Part shown: one piece after another, positions 30,732 through 39,927 of the stretch
How positions within the stretch are numbered: the stretch's first letter is position 1
How the letters are laid out: each line of letters starts with the position of its first letter
Origin: Rhodobacteraceae bacterium UBA6213
GTDB taxonomy: Bacteria > Pseudomonadota > Alphaproteobacteria > Rhodobacterales > Rhodobacteraceae
DNA length: 64,000 bases
Assembly: GCA_002421605.1 (NCBI GenBank)
Contig: DISJ01000020.1
Coordinates: forward strand, 124,001-188,000
Direction: 5' to 3'
Translations under genes and position numbers: made by a program
The notes under the pieces: generated by a model
Told to the model about the DNA's origin: nothing
Databases searched by the model: none
The model's input: only the letters and a program-made list of their open reading frames with translations

Positions 30732-31451
30732 TCAGGCCATCATAGGCCGGGGCTGCACCGCAAAGAAGCGTCGCACCTGCGGGAACACGGCAATCATCGC
30801 AATGCCGATAGAGAACAGGCACCAGATCGCTGGAATCTCATTCGGGTTGGGCGTCAGTTGCGATGCAAGCATCGGCCCAATTGCCGCGTGGAAAATCACA
30901 AACCGCCACGCGCCATAGAAAAGCGGCACCACGAACACCACCGCCAGATAGGTTGGAAACCCCCAGCGCATTCCCAGCGCGGCATCTACCGGCGCCATCA
31001 GCGCATTGTAGGGCACGTTCCATGCGATATGCCACGCCCCCGAAACCGTGCACCAAGCCTGTCCGCACAAGATAGAGCCGGGGGTGCAGGTACCGGCCCA
31101 ATCGAACGGAATCAGTTGCATCAGCATCACCGTAGCGGATGCCAGACACAGCAGATAGACCGGCACCTGCGCGCGGCGGCGCACCTGCTCTGGCACCAAT
31201 TGCATCGCGAAGGCGTTGATGATGAAGGGCTGGATGATGATGTGCAGGATCGAGAGGAAGGCGATGGTTTGGTTTGCCGGGGTCGAACACTGATCGACAA
31301 CCAGATAGCCGCCAAACTGCAACCCCTCCATCGCCGCGAAGAAGCCCAGTGTCAGCGGCACCACCCCGGGGTCGCCCCGCCGCCACGTTATTGCTGCCGC
31401 CACAACCCCCACAGCCGCCATTCCGGCCGTAACCTCGACACCCCAGCACAT
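30732..31451 (-). CDS. DUF5765-type integral membrane protein
   Basis: A 239-residue protein with about seven hydrophobic segments and an MCWGVE start, followed by GMAAVGVVAAAITWRRG, FFAAMEGLQFGGY and a central CTPGSILCGQAWCTVSGAWHIAWNVPYN block with several cysteines. The layout fits proteins listed as DUF5765, common in Rhodobacterales and without a known function. It converges on phoB with an 11-base gap and is divergent from the P-type ATPase. The cysteine/histidine-rich periplasmic loop could bind a metal, which is speculation. Confidence 0.75.
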   Translation of the reverse strand: MCWGVEVTAGMAAVGVVAAAITWRRGDPGVVPLTLGFFAAMEGLQFGGYLVVDQCSTPANQTIAFLSILHIIIQPFIINAFAMQLVPEQVRRRAQVPVYLLCLASATVMLMQLIPFDWAGTCTPGSILCGQAWCTVSGAWHIAWNVPYNALMAPVDAALGMRWGFPTYLAVVFVVPLFYGAWRFVIFHAAIGPMLASQLTPNPNEIPAIWCLFSIGIAMIAVFPQVRRFFAVQPRPMMA

Positions 31452-31601
31452 CGCCCTAACTCCCCCGCTTGGCTTTTGCGGCGAGCATGGCGCACAAGTG
31501 TTGACAGGGCAACATTGACGCGCGGCTGATTCAAGTCATTGCGGCACAGGGCCTGTCTGCCTAGGCTTCAGTTCCGCCGCAGATGTATTCCGGATCTGGC
31601 C

Positions 31602-34136
31602 ATGCACAGCCCCACACCCCCTCGCCAAGGCCTGAGTGCCGCCGAAGCCGCCGCGCGACTGGCGGCGGATGGCCCGAACGAATTGCCGCGCGCGCGCCGT
31701 CGAAGCCCCGCGCGACTGATCTTTGATGTGCTGCGCGAGCCGATGCTGGCGCTGCTTTTGGGCGCGGGGCTGGTTTATCTGGCGCTTGGAGATCGGGCCG
31801 AGGCGCTGATCCTTTTGGTCTTCGCGTGTCTTTCGGTCACTATCACCGTGGTGCAAGAAGCGCGCACCGAACGCGTGCTGGAAGCCCTGCGCGATCTTAC
31901 AAGCCCGCGCGCGCTGGTCATCCGCGATGGCACCCGTCAGCGCATCGCCGGGCGAGATGTGGTGTGTGGCGATCTGGTGGTGCTGGCCGAGGGCGACCGC
32001 GTGCCCGCCGATGCGCGGCTTCTTTCGGCCGAGGCGCTTTTGGCGGACGAGTCACTTCTGACCGGCGAGGCGGTGCCAGTGCGCAAACGTGCGGCCCTCG
32101 ACGCGGTTTCCGGCCCCGCGCCGCGTCCGGGCGGAGATGACCAACCACAAGTCTATTCCGGCACCATGATCGTGCGCGGTACCGCCTTGGGAGAGGTTAC
32201 TGCTACCGGCGCCCAAAGCGAGATTGGCAAGATCGGTGCCTCGCTTTCCATGCTCGAACTTGAGACGCCACGATTACAGGCGCAACTGAACCGCGTGGTG
32301 CTGCTGTTTGGCGTCATGGGGCTGGCGGTCAGCCTTGCGGTGGTGGCTCTTTACGGGCTTTCGCGCGGCAGTTGGCTTGATGCGGCGTTGGCGGGCATCG
32401 CGGTTGGCATGTCGATGCTGCCCGAAGAATTTCCAATGGTCTTGGCGGTGTTCATGGCGATGGGGGCATGGCGCATTTCGCAAGCCCGCGTGCTGACGCG
32501 CCGCGCTTCGGCGATTGAGGCGCTGGGGGCGGCGGATGTGCTTTGCACCGACAAGACCGGCACCCTGACCCAGAACCACATGGAGATCGCGGTGCTGCAA
32601 CTGCCTGATGGCGCAAGCTTTCTGCCAGGCCAGGGCACGCCCGTGCCGCCCCGATTTGCCGCACTGGCCGCGGCGGGCACTGCCGCCTCTGCGCCCGAAC
32701 CGTTCGACCCGATGGAGCGCGCGTTTCATGCACTCGCGCCCCCGCCCGAGGACGCCCGACTCGCGCGCAGCTATGCGCTTGGGCCGGATTTGCTGGCGAT
32801 GACGCAGATCTGGGATTATGGGGCAGGGCGTGTGGCGTTTGCCAAAGGTGCACCCGAAGCGATTGCGCAGCTTTGCGCCATCAGGGGCGATGAACTTGCT
32901 GCACTTGGGGATCAAGTCGATGCGCTGGCCGCCGCCGGGTTGCGCGTACTGGCAATGGCATCCGCCGCCTGCGACGGTGACTTGCCAGATACCCAACGCA
33001 AGTTTGACTTTTGCTTTCTGGGGCTGGCCGGATTTGTTGATCCGCTGCGCCCCGAGGTGCCCGCCGCAGTGGGCGAATGCCACGCGGCAGGGATTCGCGT
33101 GATTATGATTACGGGCGATTACCCCGCCACTGCGCGCGCCATTGCCACCGCCGCCGGAATCGCCGAGGGCCGCGTGATGAGCGGCGAGGAACTGGCAACA
33201 CTGGACGATGCCGTACTTGCCGCAGCTCTCAGCGAAACCCAAGTTTTCGCGCGCATCCTGCCCGAGCAAAAGCTACGTATCGTGCGCGCGTTCAAGGCTA
33301 AGGGCGCGGTCGTGGCAATGACGGGCGACGGTGTAAATGACGCACCGTCGCTTAAGGCTGCGCATATCGGCGTAGCCATGGGGGGGCGGGGCACAGATGT
33401 GGCGCGCGAAGCCTCGGCGATCGTGCTGCTTGATGACGATTTCGGCTCTATCGTTCACACCATACGGTTGGGGCGGCGGATCAACGACAACCTGCGCAAG
33501 GCGATGCGCTTTATCATGGCGGTGCACATCCCCGTGGCCGGAATCGCGCTGATGCCGTTGCTGTTTGGTCTGCCGCTAATTCTGGGGCCCATGCATGTGG
33601 CGTTTCTGGAAATGGTGATCGACCCGGTCTGTTCGCTGGTATTTGAGGCCGAACGCGAGGAACGCGACGTGATGCGCCGCCCGCCCCGGCGCGCGGATGC
33701 GCCGCTGTTTTCGGGCGCGATGATGGCTTGGGCGGGTTTGCAAGGGCTGCTTGGCTTTGTTGCTGTGGCTTTGGTGTTGTGGTTCGCACCGGGTTACGGG
33801 ATGGCGAGCGAGCAGGTGCGCACGCTCTGCTTTGCGACATTGGTGCTGGTGATCGTCGCGCTGATCGCGGTGAACCGAACCGAGGGCGCTTCGCCGCTAG
33901 AGGCGTTGCTGCGCCCGAATCGCGCATTTGCGGTAGTGCTTCCGCTGGTTGCAGCGATGCTGGCACTGGTGCTGATGTGGGCCCCGGCGCAGGCGTTGTT
34001 CGGTTTTGCGACGTTGCCCGCAGCCCTTTACATCGTGCCTCTGGTGGCCGCGTTGGCGGTGCTTTTGGTGCTGGAGGTCGGAAAGGCAATGCGGGCGCTG
34101 GCGGTGCACCGCCGCCAGCGCGCTGTAGAACCCTAA
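31602..34136 (+). CDS. Cation-transporting P-type ATPase (P2-like)
   Basis: An 844-residue P-type ATPase. It has an N-terminal cation-ATPase domain (LSAAEAAARLAADGPNEL), the actuator LLTGEAVP (TGE), the phosphorylation motif DKTGTLT with D317, TGD in MITGDYPATARA, and the hinge GDGVNDAPSLKAAHIGVAMG. Membrane helix 4 reads MLPEEFPMVL rather than the PEGLP of Ca2+/Na+,K+ pumps, so the ion is uncertain (Ca2+, Mg2+ or another divalent). The ATG at 31602 is where family similarity begins. Its stop overlaps the convergent CorC-like gene by four bases. Confidence 0.9.
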   Translation: MHSPTPPRQGLSAAEAAARLAADGPNELPRARRRSPARLIFDVLREPMLALLLGAGLVYLALGDRAEALILLVFACLSVTITVVQEARTERVLEALRDLTSPRALVIRDGTRQRIAGRDVVCGDLVVLAEGDRVPADARLLSAEALLADESLLTGEAVPVRKRAALDAVSGPAPRPGGDDQPQVYSGTMIVRGTALGEVTATGAQSEIGKIGASLSMLELETPRLQAQLNRVVLLFGVMGLAVSLAVVALYGLSRGSWLDAALAGIAVGMSMLPEEFPMVLAVFMAMGAWRISQARVLTRRASAIEALGAADVLCTDKTGTLTQNHMEIAVLQLPDGASFLPGQGTPVPPRFAALAAAGTAASAPEPFDPMERAFHALAPPPEDARLARSYALGPDLLAMTQIWDYGAGRVAFAKGAPEAIAQLCAIRGDELAALGDQVDALAAAGLRVLAMASAACDGDLPDTQRKFDFCFLGLAGFVDPLRPEVPAAVGECHAAGIRVIMITGDYPATARAIATAAGIAEGRVMSGEELATLDDAVLAAALSETQVFARILPEQKLRIVRAFKAKGAVVAMTGDGVNDAPSLKAAHIGVAMGGRGTDVAREASAIVLLDDDFGSIVHTIRLGRRINDNLRKAMRFIMAVHIPVAGIALMPLLFGLPLILGPMHVAFLEMVIDPVCSLVFEAEREERDVMRRPPRRADAPLFSGAMMAWAGLQGLLGFVAVALVLWFAPGYGMASEQVRTLCFATLVLVIVALIAVNRTEGASPLEALLRPNRAFAVVLPLVAAMLALVLMWAPAQALFGFATLPAALYIVPLVAALAVLLVLEVGKAMRALAVHRRQRAVEP

Positions 34137-35443
34137 AGCGGGCGGATTTTCATGCGGGCAATGCGGTTTTCTTTGCGGCTGATCACCTCAAAGCGGAAAC
34201 CGTGGAACGAAAAGACCTGCCCCTCGGTCGGGATCATTTGCGCCTCGTGAATCACCAACCCGGCGATAGTATTGGCCTCGTCGTCGGGTAGCTGCCAATC
34301 CATCGCGCGGTTGAGATCGCGGATCGTCATGGTGCCATCGACAAGATAGTCGCCCGTTTCAGTGCGCTTGAGTTGGGCTTCACGGGCCACGTCGAATTCA
34401 TCGGTGATCTCGCCAACGATCTCCTCAAGAATATCTTCCAGCGTCACCAGCCCGCGCAAATCGCCATACTCATCGACGACCAGCGCAAAATGAGTGCGCC
34501 GCTTCAGAAACTCGCGCATTTGTTCGTCCAAAGGCGTGGTTTCGGGCACGAAATAGGGCTTCATGGCGATCTTCATCACGTCAAGCTCGCGTACCGATGA
34601 AAAGTTGCCATCTTCGCCGCGCACCACCTTTTCGACCGCGCGCAAAAGGTCTTTGGCGTGCAGCACCCCCACCACGTTCTCGCGCTCGCCCTTATACAGC
34701 GGCACGCGGGTGTGCGGCGAGGCTAGCACCGCCGTGAGGATCACATCAGGGCCGGCGTCAGCATCGATCATTTCGACTTGACTGCGGTGGCGCATCACCT
34801 CTTCCACGGTGCGGTTACCCAGATCGAGCGCGCCGAGCAACCGGTCGCGGTCTTCCTTGGCGACGGTACCTTCGGACTCGCCCAGACTCAGTGCCCCGGC
34901 AATTTCCTCGTGGATACGAAAGACCTGCTTGGTGGGGTCTGTGCGCACCCCGAACAACATCAGGATGCCGCGCACGATCATGCGCACCAAGCTTACCACT
35001 GGAGTCAGCACCCGCGTCAGAATCTGTACCGGGCGCGCCACACGCGCGGCAACCGCCTCGGGCAAGGTGATCGCGTAGGTCTTTGGTAACACTTCGGAAA
35101 AAATCAGCACCAACGTGGTCATCACCAGCGTTGCAAGCGCCACGCCGCTATCACCGAAAAGGCGGGTCATAAGTGCGGTTGCCAAAGACGCCGCAAAAAT
35201 GTTGACGACGTTGTTGCCCAAAAGCAGCGAGCCGATCAGTTGTTCGCTGTCTTCGGTCACCACCAGCGCCGCGCGTGCGCCACGGTCGCCACGGTCTGCG
35301 CGGGCCCGCAGGCTGGGGCGCGAAGCGGCCGTAAGAGCAGTCTCGGAGCCCGAGAAAAAGGCCGATACGACCAGAAGCGCAACGATCGCGCACGCGCTGA
35401 TCCAGAAGGCTAGGTCGAAGGCAGCAGCGGCAGGTAGGGTCAT
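34133..35443 (-). CDS. CorC/HlyC-type protein: DUF21 membrane domain, CBS pair, CorC_HlyC domain
   Basis: A 436-residue protein with three parts: a DUF21/CNNM membrane domain (about residues 10-190, with FFSGSETALTAASRPSLRARA), two CBS domains (about 205-330), and a C-terminal CorC_HlyC domain (DYLVDGTMTIRDLNRAMDW). Proteins of this build act in Mg2+/Co2+ efflux or homeostasis. It starts with an ATGA overlap on the xerD stop, so the two are co-translated, a pairing that seems positional rather than functional. Confidence 0.9.
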   Translation of the reverse strand: MTLPAAAAFDLAFWISACAIVALLVVSAFFSGSETALTAASRPSLRARADRGDRGARAALVVTEDSEQLIGSLLLGNNVVNIFAASLATALMTRLFGDSGVALATLVMTTLVLIFSEVLPKTYAITLPEAVAARVARPVQILTRVLTPVVSLVRMIVRGILMLFGVRTDPTKQVFRIHEEIAGALSLGESEGTVAKEDRDRLLGALDLGNRTVEEVMRHRSQVEMIDADAGPDVILTAVLASPHTRVPLYKGERENVVGVLHAKDLLRAVEKVVRGEDGNFSSVRELDVMKIAMKPYFVPETTPLDEQMREFLKRRTHFALVVDEYGDLRGLVTLEDILEEIVGEITDEFDVAREAQLKRTETGDYLVDGTMTIRDLNRAMDWQLPDDEANTIAGLVIHEAQMIPTEGQVFSFHGFRFEVISRKENRIARMKIRPL

Positions 35444-36381
35444 TTTTCGTCCTTTCGCGCCAGCGGGTGATGCATCAGCACCAGATCGCGCAGGCGGGCG
35501 TCAAGCACATGGGTATAGATTTCGGTTGTAGAAAGCTCGGCATGGCCAAGCATCATCTGGATGGCGCGCAAATCGGCGCCACCTTCCAGCAAATGCGTGG
35601 CAAAGGCATGGCGCAACACATGCGGGCTGACGCGGGTGGGCGCAATCCCTGCGCTTAGCGCAAGCCCCTTTAGCAACACAAAAAACTGTTGCCGCGAAAG
35701 GTGCCCCTCAGCGCCGGTTCCTGGGAAGAGGTATTTCGAGGGGGGCGCTTTACGCGCAATTCGCGCCTCCTCTTCGCCCGCATCGCGGCATTCGAGCCAT
35801 GCGACCAACGCTTCGCGCGCCGGGCGTGACAGCGGCACCATCCGGTCTTTGCCACCCTTGCCGCGCACCATCAGCATCGCCGGGTTGCCGCGCGCCGCCG
35901 CGACCGGCAGGCCCACCAACTCACTGACCCGCATTCCCGTGGCGTAAAGTAGCTCCATCAGGCAGGCATTGCGCAGGCGTTCGCCCGTGTTGCGCCCATG
36001 CACACTTGCCGCCGCCAAAAGCGCCTCGACCTCGGTAAGGGCCAGGGTTTTTGGCAAGGCTTTGCTGCGGCCGGGGCCGGAAAGACGCAGGCTCGGGTTT
36101 TCGCCCCGCCAGCCTTCTTCATACGCAAAACGATAAAGCTGGCGGATCGATGAAAGTCGCCGCGCGCGCGTTGACTTCGCTAGCCCCAGCGCCTCGCATC
36201 CCACCAGATAGGCTTCGATATCGGCTTGTGTTGCAGTTTCAAAGCCAAGGCTTCGCGCCCCAAGCCACTCGGAAAAATCGAGCAGATCGCGACCATAGGC
36301 CAATAGCGTGTTGCGCGCGGCCCCTGCTTCGGCCGCCTGCGCCTCAAGAAATGCGGATATTCGGCTTGCATCCGTGCTCAC
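35440..36381 (-). CDS. xerD: Site-specific tyrosine recombinase
   Basis: A 313-residue tyrosine recombinase with an N-terminal SAM-like DNA-binding domain (about 1-95) and a catalytic domain holding the full set R151, K175, H254, R257, H280 and nucleophile Y289. XerC/XerD resolve chromosome dimers at dif before division. The chromosomal context (next to aroK/aroB, no integrase-type neighbours, no att-like repeats) and length favour XerD over a phage integrase. It overlaps both its upstream orphan gene and the downstream CorC-like gene by four bases. Confidence 0.9.
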   Translation of the reverse strand: MSTDASRISAFLEAQAAEAGAARNTLLAYGRDLLDFSEWLGARSLGFETATQADIEAYLVGCEALGLAKSTRARRLSSIRQLYRFAYEEGWRGENPSLRLSGPGRSKALPKTLALTEVEALLAAASVHGRNTGERLRNACLMELLYATGMRVSELVGLPVAAARGNPAMLMVRGKGGKDRMVPLSRPAREALVAWLECRDAGEEEARIARKAPPSKYLFPGTGAEGHLSRQQFFVLLKGLALSAGIAPTRVSPHVLRHAFATHLLEGGADLRAIQMMLGHAELSTTEIYTHVLDARLRDLVLMHHPLARKDEK

Positions 36382-37943
36382 GCCAGTGGCTCCAGCAGCA
36401 GTAATTCCAGCGCTACGCGTCGCGCGGCGGTTTCAAGCCCAAGCGTGCGCAGCAGCGTCAGCGCCGCACCAACCTGCCGCAAATCGCCGCGCGCGCCGCT
36501 GCTGAGCGCCTCGATTGCCAATAACAACGCCTCGCCCTGCCGGTTCGCGGCTACCAAACCCGCGTAGGGCTCCGCCAGATCGGCGCGCGCATCAAAGGCT
36601 GATTTTACCGCCACGCCGCGCACGTTTGGCGCCACCAACCCCGCCGTATCCCCCTTGGCGACGCCAAGCAAAATTCGCTCGCCTGCGGTTTGCGGCACGT
36701 GCTGCGCCGCTATCGATTCGAAATCTTCCGACAGCATCCCCAAGCGGAAGGCAACCACGGCCGCCTCGCCTGAAAGCGCGAGCGTGGCGAGCGAGCGCGC
36801 AAATAGCGCCGCAAGGTGGCTTTCCAGTCCCGCCTCGGCCAACAGGTTGCGTGTATCTGGCAAGACCGCCGCCACCGCGTCTGCATTGCGCGCGGTGATC
36901 GCCGCATCCAGCCGCGCCATCGCTGCGGCGCGTTCCCAGACCCCCCCCGAGGCTGCAGCGCTTTGCTCAGTATATAGCCCGAGTAACTGGTTTGGCTCGA
37001 CCGAACCCATCCGCGCTAACCGCTCGCCCGCCTCGATCCGCGCTTTCCAGCCGGTGTTGGTGCGCAGATCGGCCTGCGCGAAAGCCAGCGGCAGCGGTGC
37101 TGTGGGCAGCGGCTGGCCCACCGCCTCCATCAGGCGAAACCGCAGCGGCGATACGCGTGTGGGTGCGGGCAAATCCTCTGCGCCATCCGCCGCCTCGGGG
37201 TCGAGAAAGCGCGCAAGCAAGTCGATCATATCAAGCTCGATCAACTCCAGCGCCTGAGCCCCTTGAAAGCTGAGCACCGCTGCCTGCCAATCACCGTTTC
37301 GCGCAAGGCAGAAAACCTGCACCGGGTACGAGGGCGAAACCTCGGGTGTGGCGCCTAAGATACGGCAGGCGCGCGATTCTTCGCCCAATAGAAGCGCGAT
37401 GTCGAACAGACGGCGGAACCGCTCTGGCTCGGCCGCGCCCGCCATTTGCAACAGCGCAAAAGCAGGTTCCAGCGCACCCATTTCCAACAGCGCATCGACG
37501 CGCGCCAAAAGCAGCGGATTGGTGCTTGATGGCTGCTGGGGGGCATCAAGTTCTGCCAGAATTACCAGCCGCAACAACGCCAGTAACGACGGCAAAGTGT
37601 CGGTGCGCTCGCGTTGCAACAGCGTGGCAAGATCCGCCTCGGGAGTCGCCCCCCAAAGCCCGCGCGGCAAGCCGCTACGCTCGGGTGCAATTAGCCCCGG
37701 CGCCAGCGGGTTGAGCGGGCCAAGTGGCGAGGTAATAACCGTGCCGATTGTCACACCGTTGCTGACCGGAGCCTCGGGGCCTAGCGGGTTGACCGCATCC
37801 CCGCCCACCTGCGGTGGTACCAACACCGAACGCGAAAGCCAGTCGATTGCCGACAAAGGCTCTTGCGCCATTGCAGGCAGCGCCTGAAGCACCACCGCCA
37901 GTCCAAATGTCAGGGTTGCAAGGCGAGGTTTAATTCGTCGCAT
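36378..37943 (-). CDS. Large secreted alanine/leucine-rich protein of unknown function
   Basis: A 521-residue protein I cannot place in a named family. It has a Sec signal peptide (RRIKPRLATLTFGLAVVLQALPAMAQ). After a proline/glycine-rich stretch (about 45-95) come alternating helical segments to the end, resembling a tetratricopeptide-like alpha solenoid; two cysteines close together (SRACRILGA, VFCLARNG) may bond. The ATG at 37943 overlaps the end of the small membrane peptide gene by 14 bases and its own end overlaps xerD (ATGA). Genes in this spot beside xerD and aroK seem conserved in Rhodobacterales. Periplasmic scaffold is the most that can be inferred. Confidence 0.85.
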   Translation of the reverse strand: MRRIKPRLATLTFGLAVVLQALPAMAQEPLSAIDWLSRSVLVPPQVGGDAVNPLGPEAPVSNGVTIGTVITSPLGPLNPLAPGLIAPERSGLPRGLWGATPEADLATLLQRERTDTLPSLLALLRLVILAELDAPQQPSSTNPLLLARVDALLEMGALEPAFALLQMAGAAEPERFRRLFDIALLLGEESRACRILGATPEVSPSYPVQVFCLARNGDWQAAVLSFQGAQALELIELDMIDLLARFLDPEAADGAEDLPAPTRVSPLRFRLMEAVGQPLPTAPLPLAFAQADLRTNTGWKARIEAGERLARMGSVEPNQLLGLYTEQSAAASGGVWERAAAMARLDAAITARNADAVAAVLPDTRNLLAEAGLESHLAALFARSLATLALSGEAAVVAFRLGMLSEDFESIAAQHVPQTAGERILLGVAKGDTAGLVAPNVRGVAVKSAFDARADLAEPYAGLVAANRQGEALLLAIEALSSGARGDLRQVGAALTLLRTLGLETAARRVALELLLLEPLA

Positions 37944-38067
37944 CAATATTAACCGGCAGACGCGTTTCCTGTGGCGGTGCGCTCATGTCGCCAAGATAGG
38001 CATAGCCCGCCAGCCCCGCCATAGCGAGTACCGCCAGAATCACTATCGCCTTGAGAATCCGTATCAT
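37930..38067 (-). CDS. 45-residue single-pass membrane peptide
   Basis: The frame reads MIRILKAIVILAVL, then a continuous hydrophobic helix to about residue 25, followed by a short polar tail (LGDMSAPPQE...INIDATN-like end). CAGGGGCAGG stands just upstream of the ATG and a perfect TATAAT lies 47 bases upstream, which supports real expression. It overlaps the start of the 521-residue secreted protein by 14 bases, so it may drive that gene's translation, which has no ribosome site of its own. I recall similar small proteins at this place in other Rhodobacterales. Function unknown. Confidence 0.65.
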   Translation of the reverse strand: MIRILKAIVILAVLAMAGLAGYAYLGDMSAPPQETRLPVNIDATN

Positions 38068-38113
38068 TGCCTGCCCCTGTTATCGCCCGCCGCCTCGGTT
38101 GGTCGACCCGGCA

Positions 38114-38119
38114 ATTATA
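38114..38119 (-). promoter_or_regulatory. -10 hexamer TATAAT for the small peptide/orphan/xerD/corC operon
   Basis: A consensus TATAAT on the minus strand, embedded in an AT-rich patch in the 147-base gap to aroK. The -35 (GTGATC at 17 bases) is weak. A plus-strand TATATG overlaps it and could serve aroK. Confidence 0.4.
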
Positions 38120-38214
38120 TATGGCATTTTTCCGAAGATCACGCCATTCAGGGCGCAAGATTTGCAAACGCGCGCAGCGCCGCAATGCGGCGCCACCGGA
38201 TCGGAAGGAAAGGC

Positions 38215-38784
38215 ATGCCCAAAGCTGCGGCAAAGCCGCCCAAATTGGCCCGCCCGGTGGTTCTGGTGGGCATGATGGGCGCCGGCAAAACCGCCGTGGG
38301 CACGCAGCTCGCGCGGCTTTTGCGCGTGGCTTTTCTTGATAGCGATGCCGAGATTGAACGCGCTGCCAACCGCTCGATTGGCGAAATCTTTGCGCGTGAT
38401 GGCGAGGCGTTCTTTCGGGCCCGCGAATCCGAAGTTTTGGCGCGGCTTTTGGCTGGGCCTCCTGCCATTCTTTCGACGGGTGGCGGCGCCTTCATGTCAG
38501 AACACAATCGCAGCCTGATTGCGGCACAGGGTGTTTCGGTCTGGCTCAAGGCCGATATTGAATTGCTTTGGCAGCGGGTGCGCGCCAAGACGACGCGCCC
38601 CTTGCTGCGCACCGCCGACCCATTGGGCACGTTGACGGCGCTTCTGGCAGCGCGCGCGCCGATCTACGGGTTGGCGCAGGTGGTGGTCGAGGCCGAGGCG
38701 GGGTTGAGTGTCGATCGCATGGCACGCAAGGTGCAAACGGCGCTGCAAGCGACGCCGGGCGTATTTACGGGGCAGGGGGGCTGA
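38215..38784 (+). CDS. aroK: Shikimate kinase
   Basis: A 189-residue P-loop kinase that phosphorylates shikimate at O3. Walker A is GMMGAGKT (residues 19-26), followed by the shikimate-binding DSDAEIE and RARE region and STGGGAF. The ATG at 38215 has GGAAGGAAAG upstream, which rules out a reading ten codons longer. Two bases separate its stop from the aroB start, so the pair is one unit, as in many proteobacteria. Confidence 0.94.
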   Translation: MPKAAAKPPKLARPVVLVGMMGAGKTAVGTQLARLLRVAFLDSDAEIERAANRSIGEIFARDGEAFFRARESEVLARLLAGPPAILSTGGGAFMSEHNRSLIAAQGVSVWLKADIELLWQRVRAKTTRPLLRTADPLGTLTALLAARAPIYGLAQVVVEAEAGLSVDRMARKVQTALQATPGVFTGQGG

Positions 38785-38786
38785 GC

Positions 38787-39890
38787 ATGGAGCGGGTTCG
38801 TGTGGAACTGGGCGCGCGCGCCTATGAGGTGGTGATCGGCGCGGGGCTTCTGACGCGCGCTGGCGCAGAAATCGCGCCGCTGCTGCGCCGCCCGCGCGTT
38901 GCGGTGATTACCGACGAAACGGTGTCTGCACTGCATCTTGAAGCCTTACGTGCCGGTTTGGGCGACGTGGCGATGCGCGCCCTTGCACTGCCTGCGGGCG
39001 AAGCGACGAAGGGGTGGGAACAATTCAGCCGCGCGGTGGAATGGCTGGTCAGCGAGCAGGTGGAACGCGCCGATCTGGTGGTGGCGTTCGGCGGTGGCGT
39101 GATCGGTGATCTTGCGGGCTTTGCGGCGGCTGTGTTGCGCCGCGGGGTGCGCTTTGTGCAGATACCCACAACGCTACTGGCCCAAGTTGACAGTTCGGTC
39201 GGCGGCAAGACCGGGATCAATTCGCGCCACGGCAAAAACCTGATTGGCGCCTTTCATCAACCTAGCCTTGTGCTGGCTGACATCGACTTGCTTGCAACCT
39301 TGCCCAAGCGCGACTTTCTGGCAGGTTACGGTGAGGTGGTGAAATACGGCGCACTTGGCGATTCTGCCTTTTTCGACTGGCTTGAAAAGCACGGGCCCGC
39401 CCTTGCGGCGGGCGACACGGCGCTGCGCGCCGAGGCGGTGCGCCGCTCGGTGGCGATGAAGGCCGCGATTGTGGCGCGCGATGAAACCGAAGAGGGAGAG
39501 CGCGCGCTTCTTAATCTGGGCCATACCTTCGGGCACGCGCTTGAAGCCGCGACTGGCTATTCCGCGCGCTTGCTACATGGCGAAGGAGTGGCAATCGGAT
39601 CGGCGCTGGCGTTCGAGTTGAGCCAGCGCTTGGGGCTGTGCGCGCAAGAAGCGCCAAGCCGGTTGCGCGCGCATCTGCGCGACATGGGCATGAAGGTGGA
39701 CCTTGCCGAAATCCCCGGCGATCTGCCCGACGCAGACGCGCTGATCGCGCTGATGGCACAGGACAAAAAGGTGGTCGATGGGCGGCAGCGCTTTATTCTG
39801 GCGCGCGGCATTGGGGCGGCTTTCGTAACCGACGCGGTGCCGCGCGAAACGCTACGCGCGCTGCTCATCGACGCGCTTGCCGTGCGTTGA
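38787..39890 (+). CDS. aroB: 3-dehydroquinate synthase
   Basis: A 367-residue NAD- and metal-dependent enzyme that cyclises DAHP to 3-dehydroquinate, the second shikimate step. Blocks seen include VVAFGGGVIGDLAGFAAA, FVQIPTTLLAQVDSSVGGKTGIN, and LNLGHTFGHALEA with metal-binding histidines, plus LHGEGVAIG. The ATG at 38787 lies two bases after the aroK stop. A bidirectional hairpin separates it from livM. Confidence 0.95.
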   Translation: MERVRVELGARAYEVVIGAGLLTRAGAEIAPLLRRPRVAVITDETVSALHLEALRAGLGDVAMRALALPAGEATKGWEQFSRAVEWLVSEQVERADLVVAFGGGVIGDLAGFAAAVLRRGVRFVQIPTTLLAQVDSSVGGKTGINSRHGKNLIGAFHQPSLVLADIDLLATLPKRDFLAGYGEVVKYGALGDSAFFDWLEKHGPALAAGDTALRAEAVRRSVAMKAAIVARDETEEGERALLNLGHTFGHALEAATGYSARLLHGEGVAIGSALAFELSQRLGLCAQEAPSRLRAHLRDMGMKVDLAEIPGDLPDADALIALMAQDKKVVDGRQRFILARGIGAAFVTDAVPRETLRALLIDALAVR

Positions 39891-39899
39891 GGCAAGTGG

Positions 39900-39927
39900 G
39901 GGGCGAACGCCCCGCATTATTATTTTT
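39900..39927 (+). terminator. Rho-independent terminator after aroB
   Basis: GGGGC (39900-39904) and GCCCC (39909-39913) close a GAAC loop, and a T-rich tract (TTATTATTTTT) follows at 39917-39927. The stem is short but the T run is the best in the window. The tract overlaps the livM stop codon on the other strand. Confidence 0.65.

Noticed and set aside
31526..31539. Possible Fnr site CTGAT-TCAA-GTCAT upstream of the P-type ATPase
   Set aside because: Both outer bases differ from TTGAT-N4-ATCAA / TTGAC-N4-GTCAA, and nothing about the gene suggests oxygen control.
35440..36381. Phage integrase or genomic-island boundary
   Set aside because: Housekeeping context, XerD-type length and motifs, no tRNA, no direct repeats and no mobile genes nearby.
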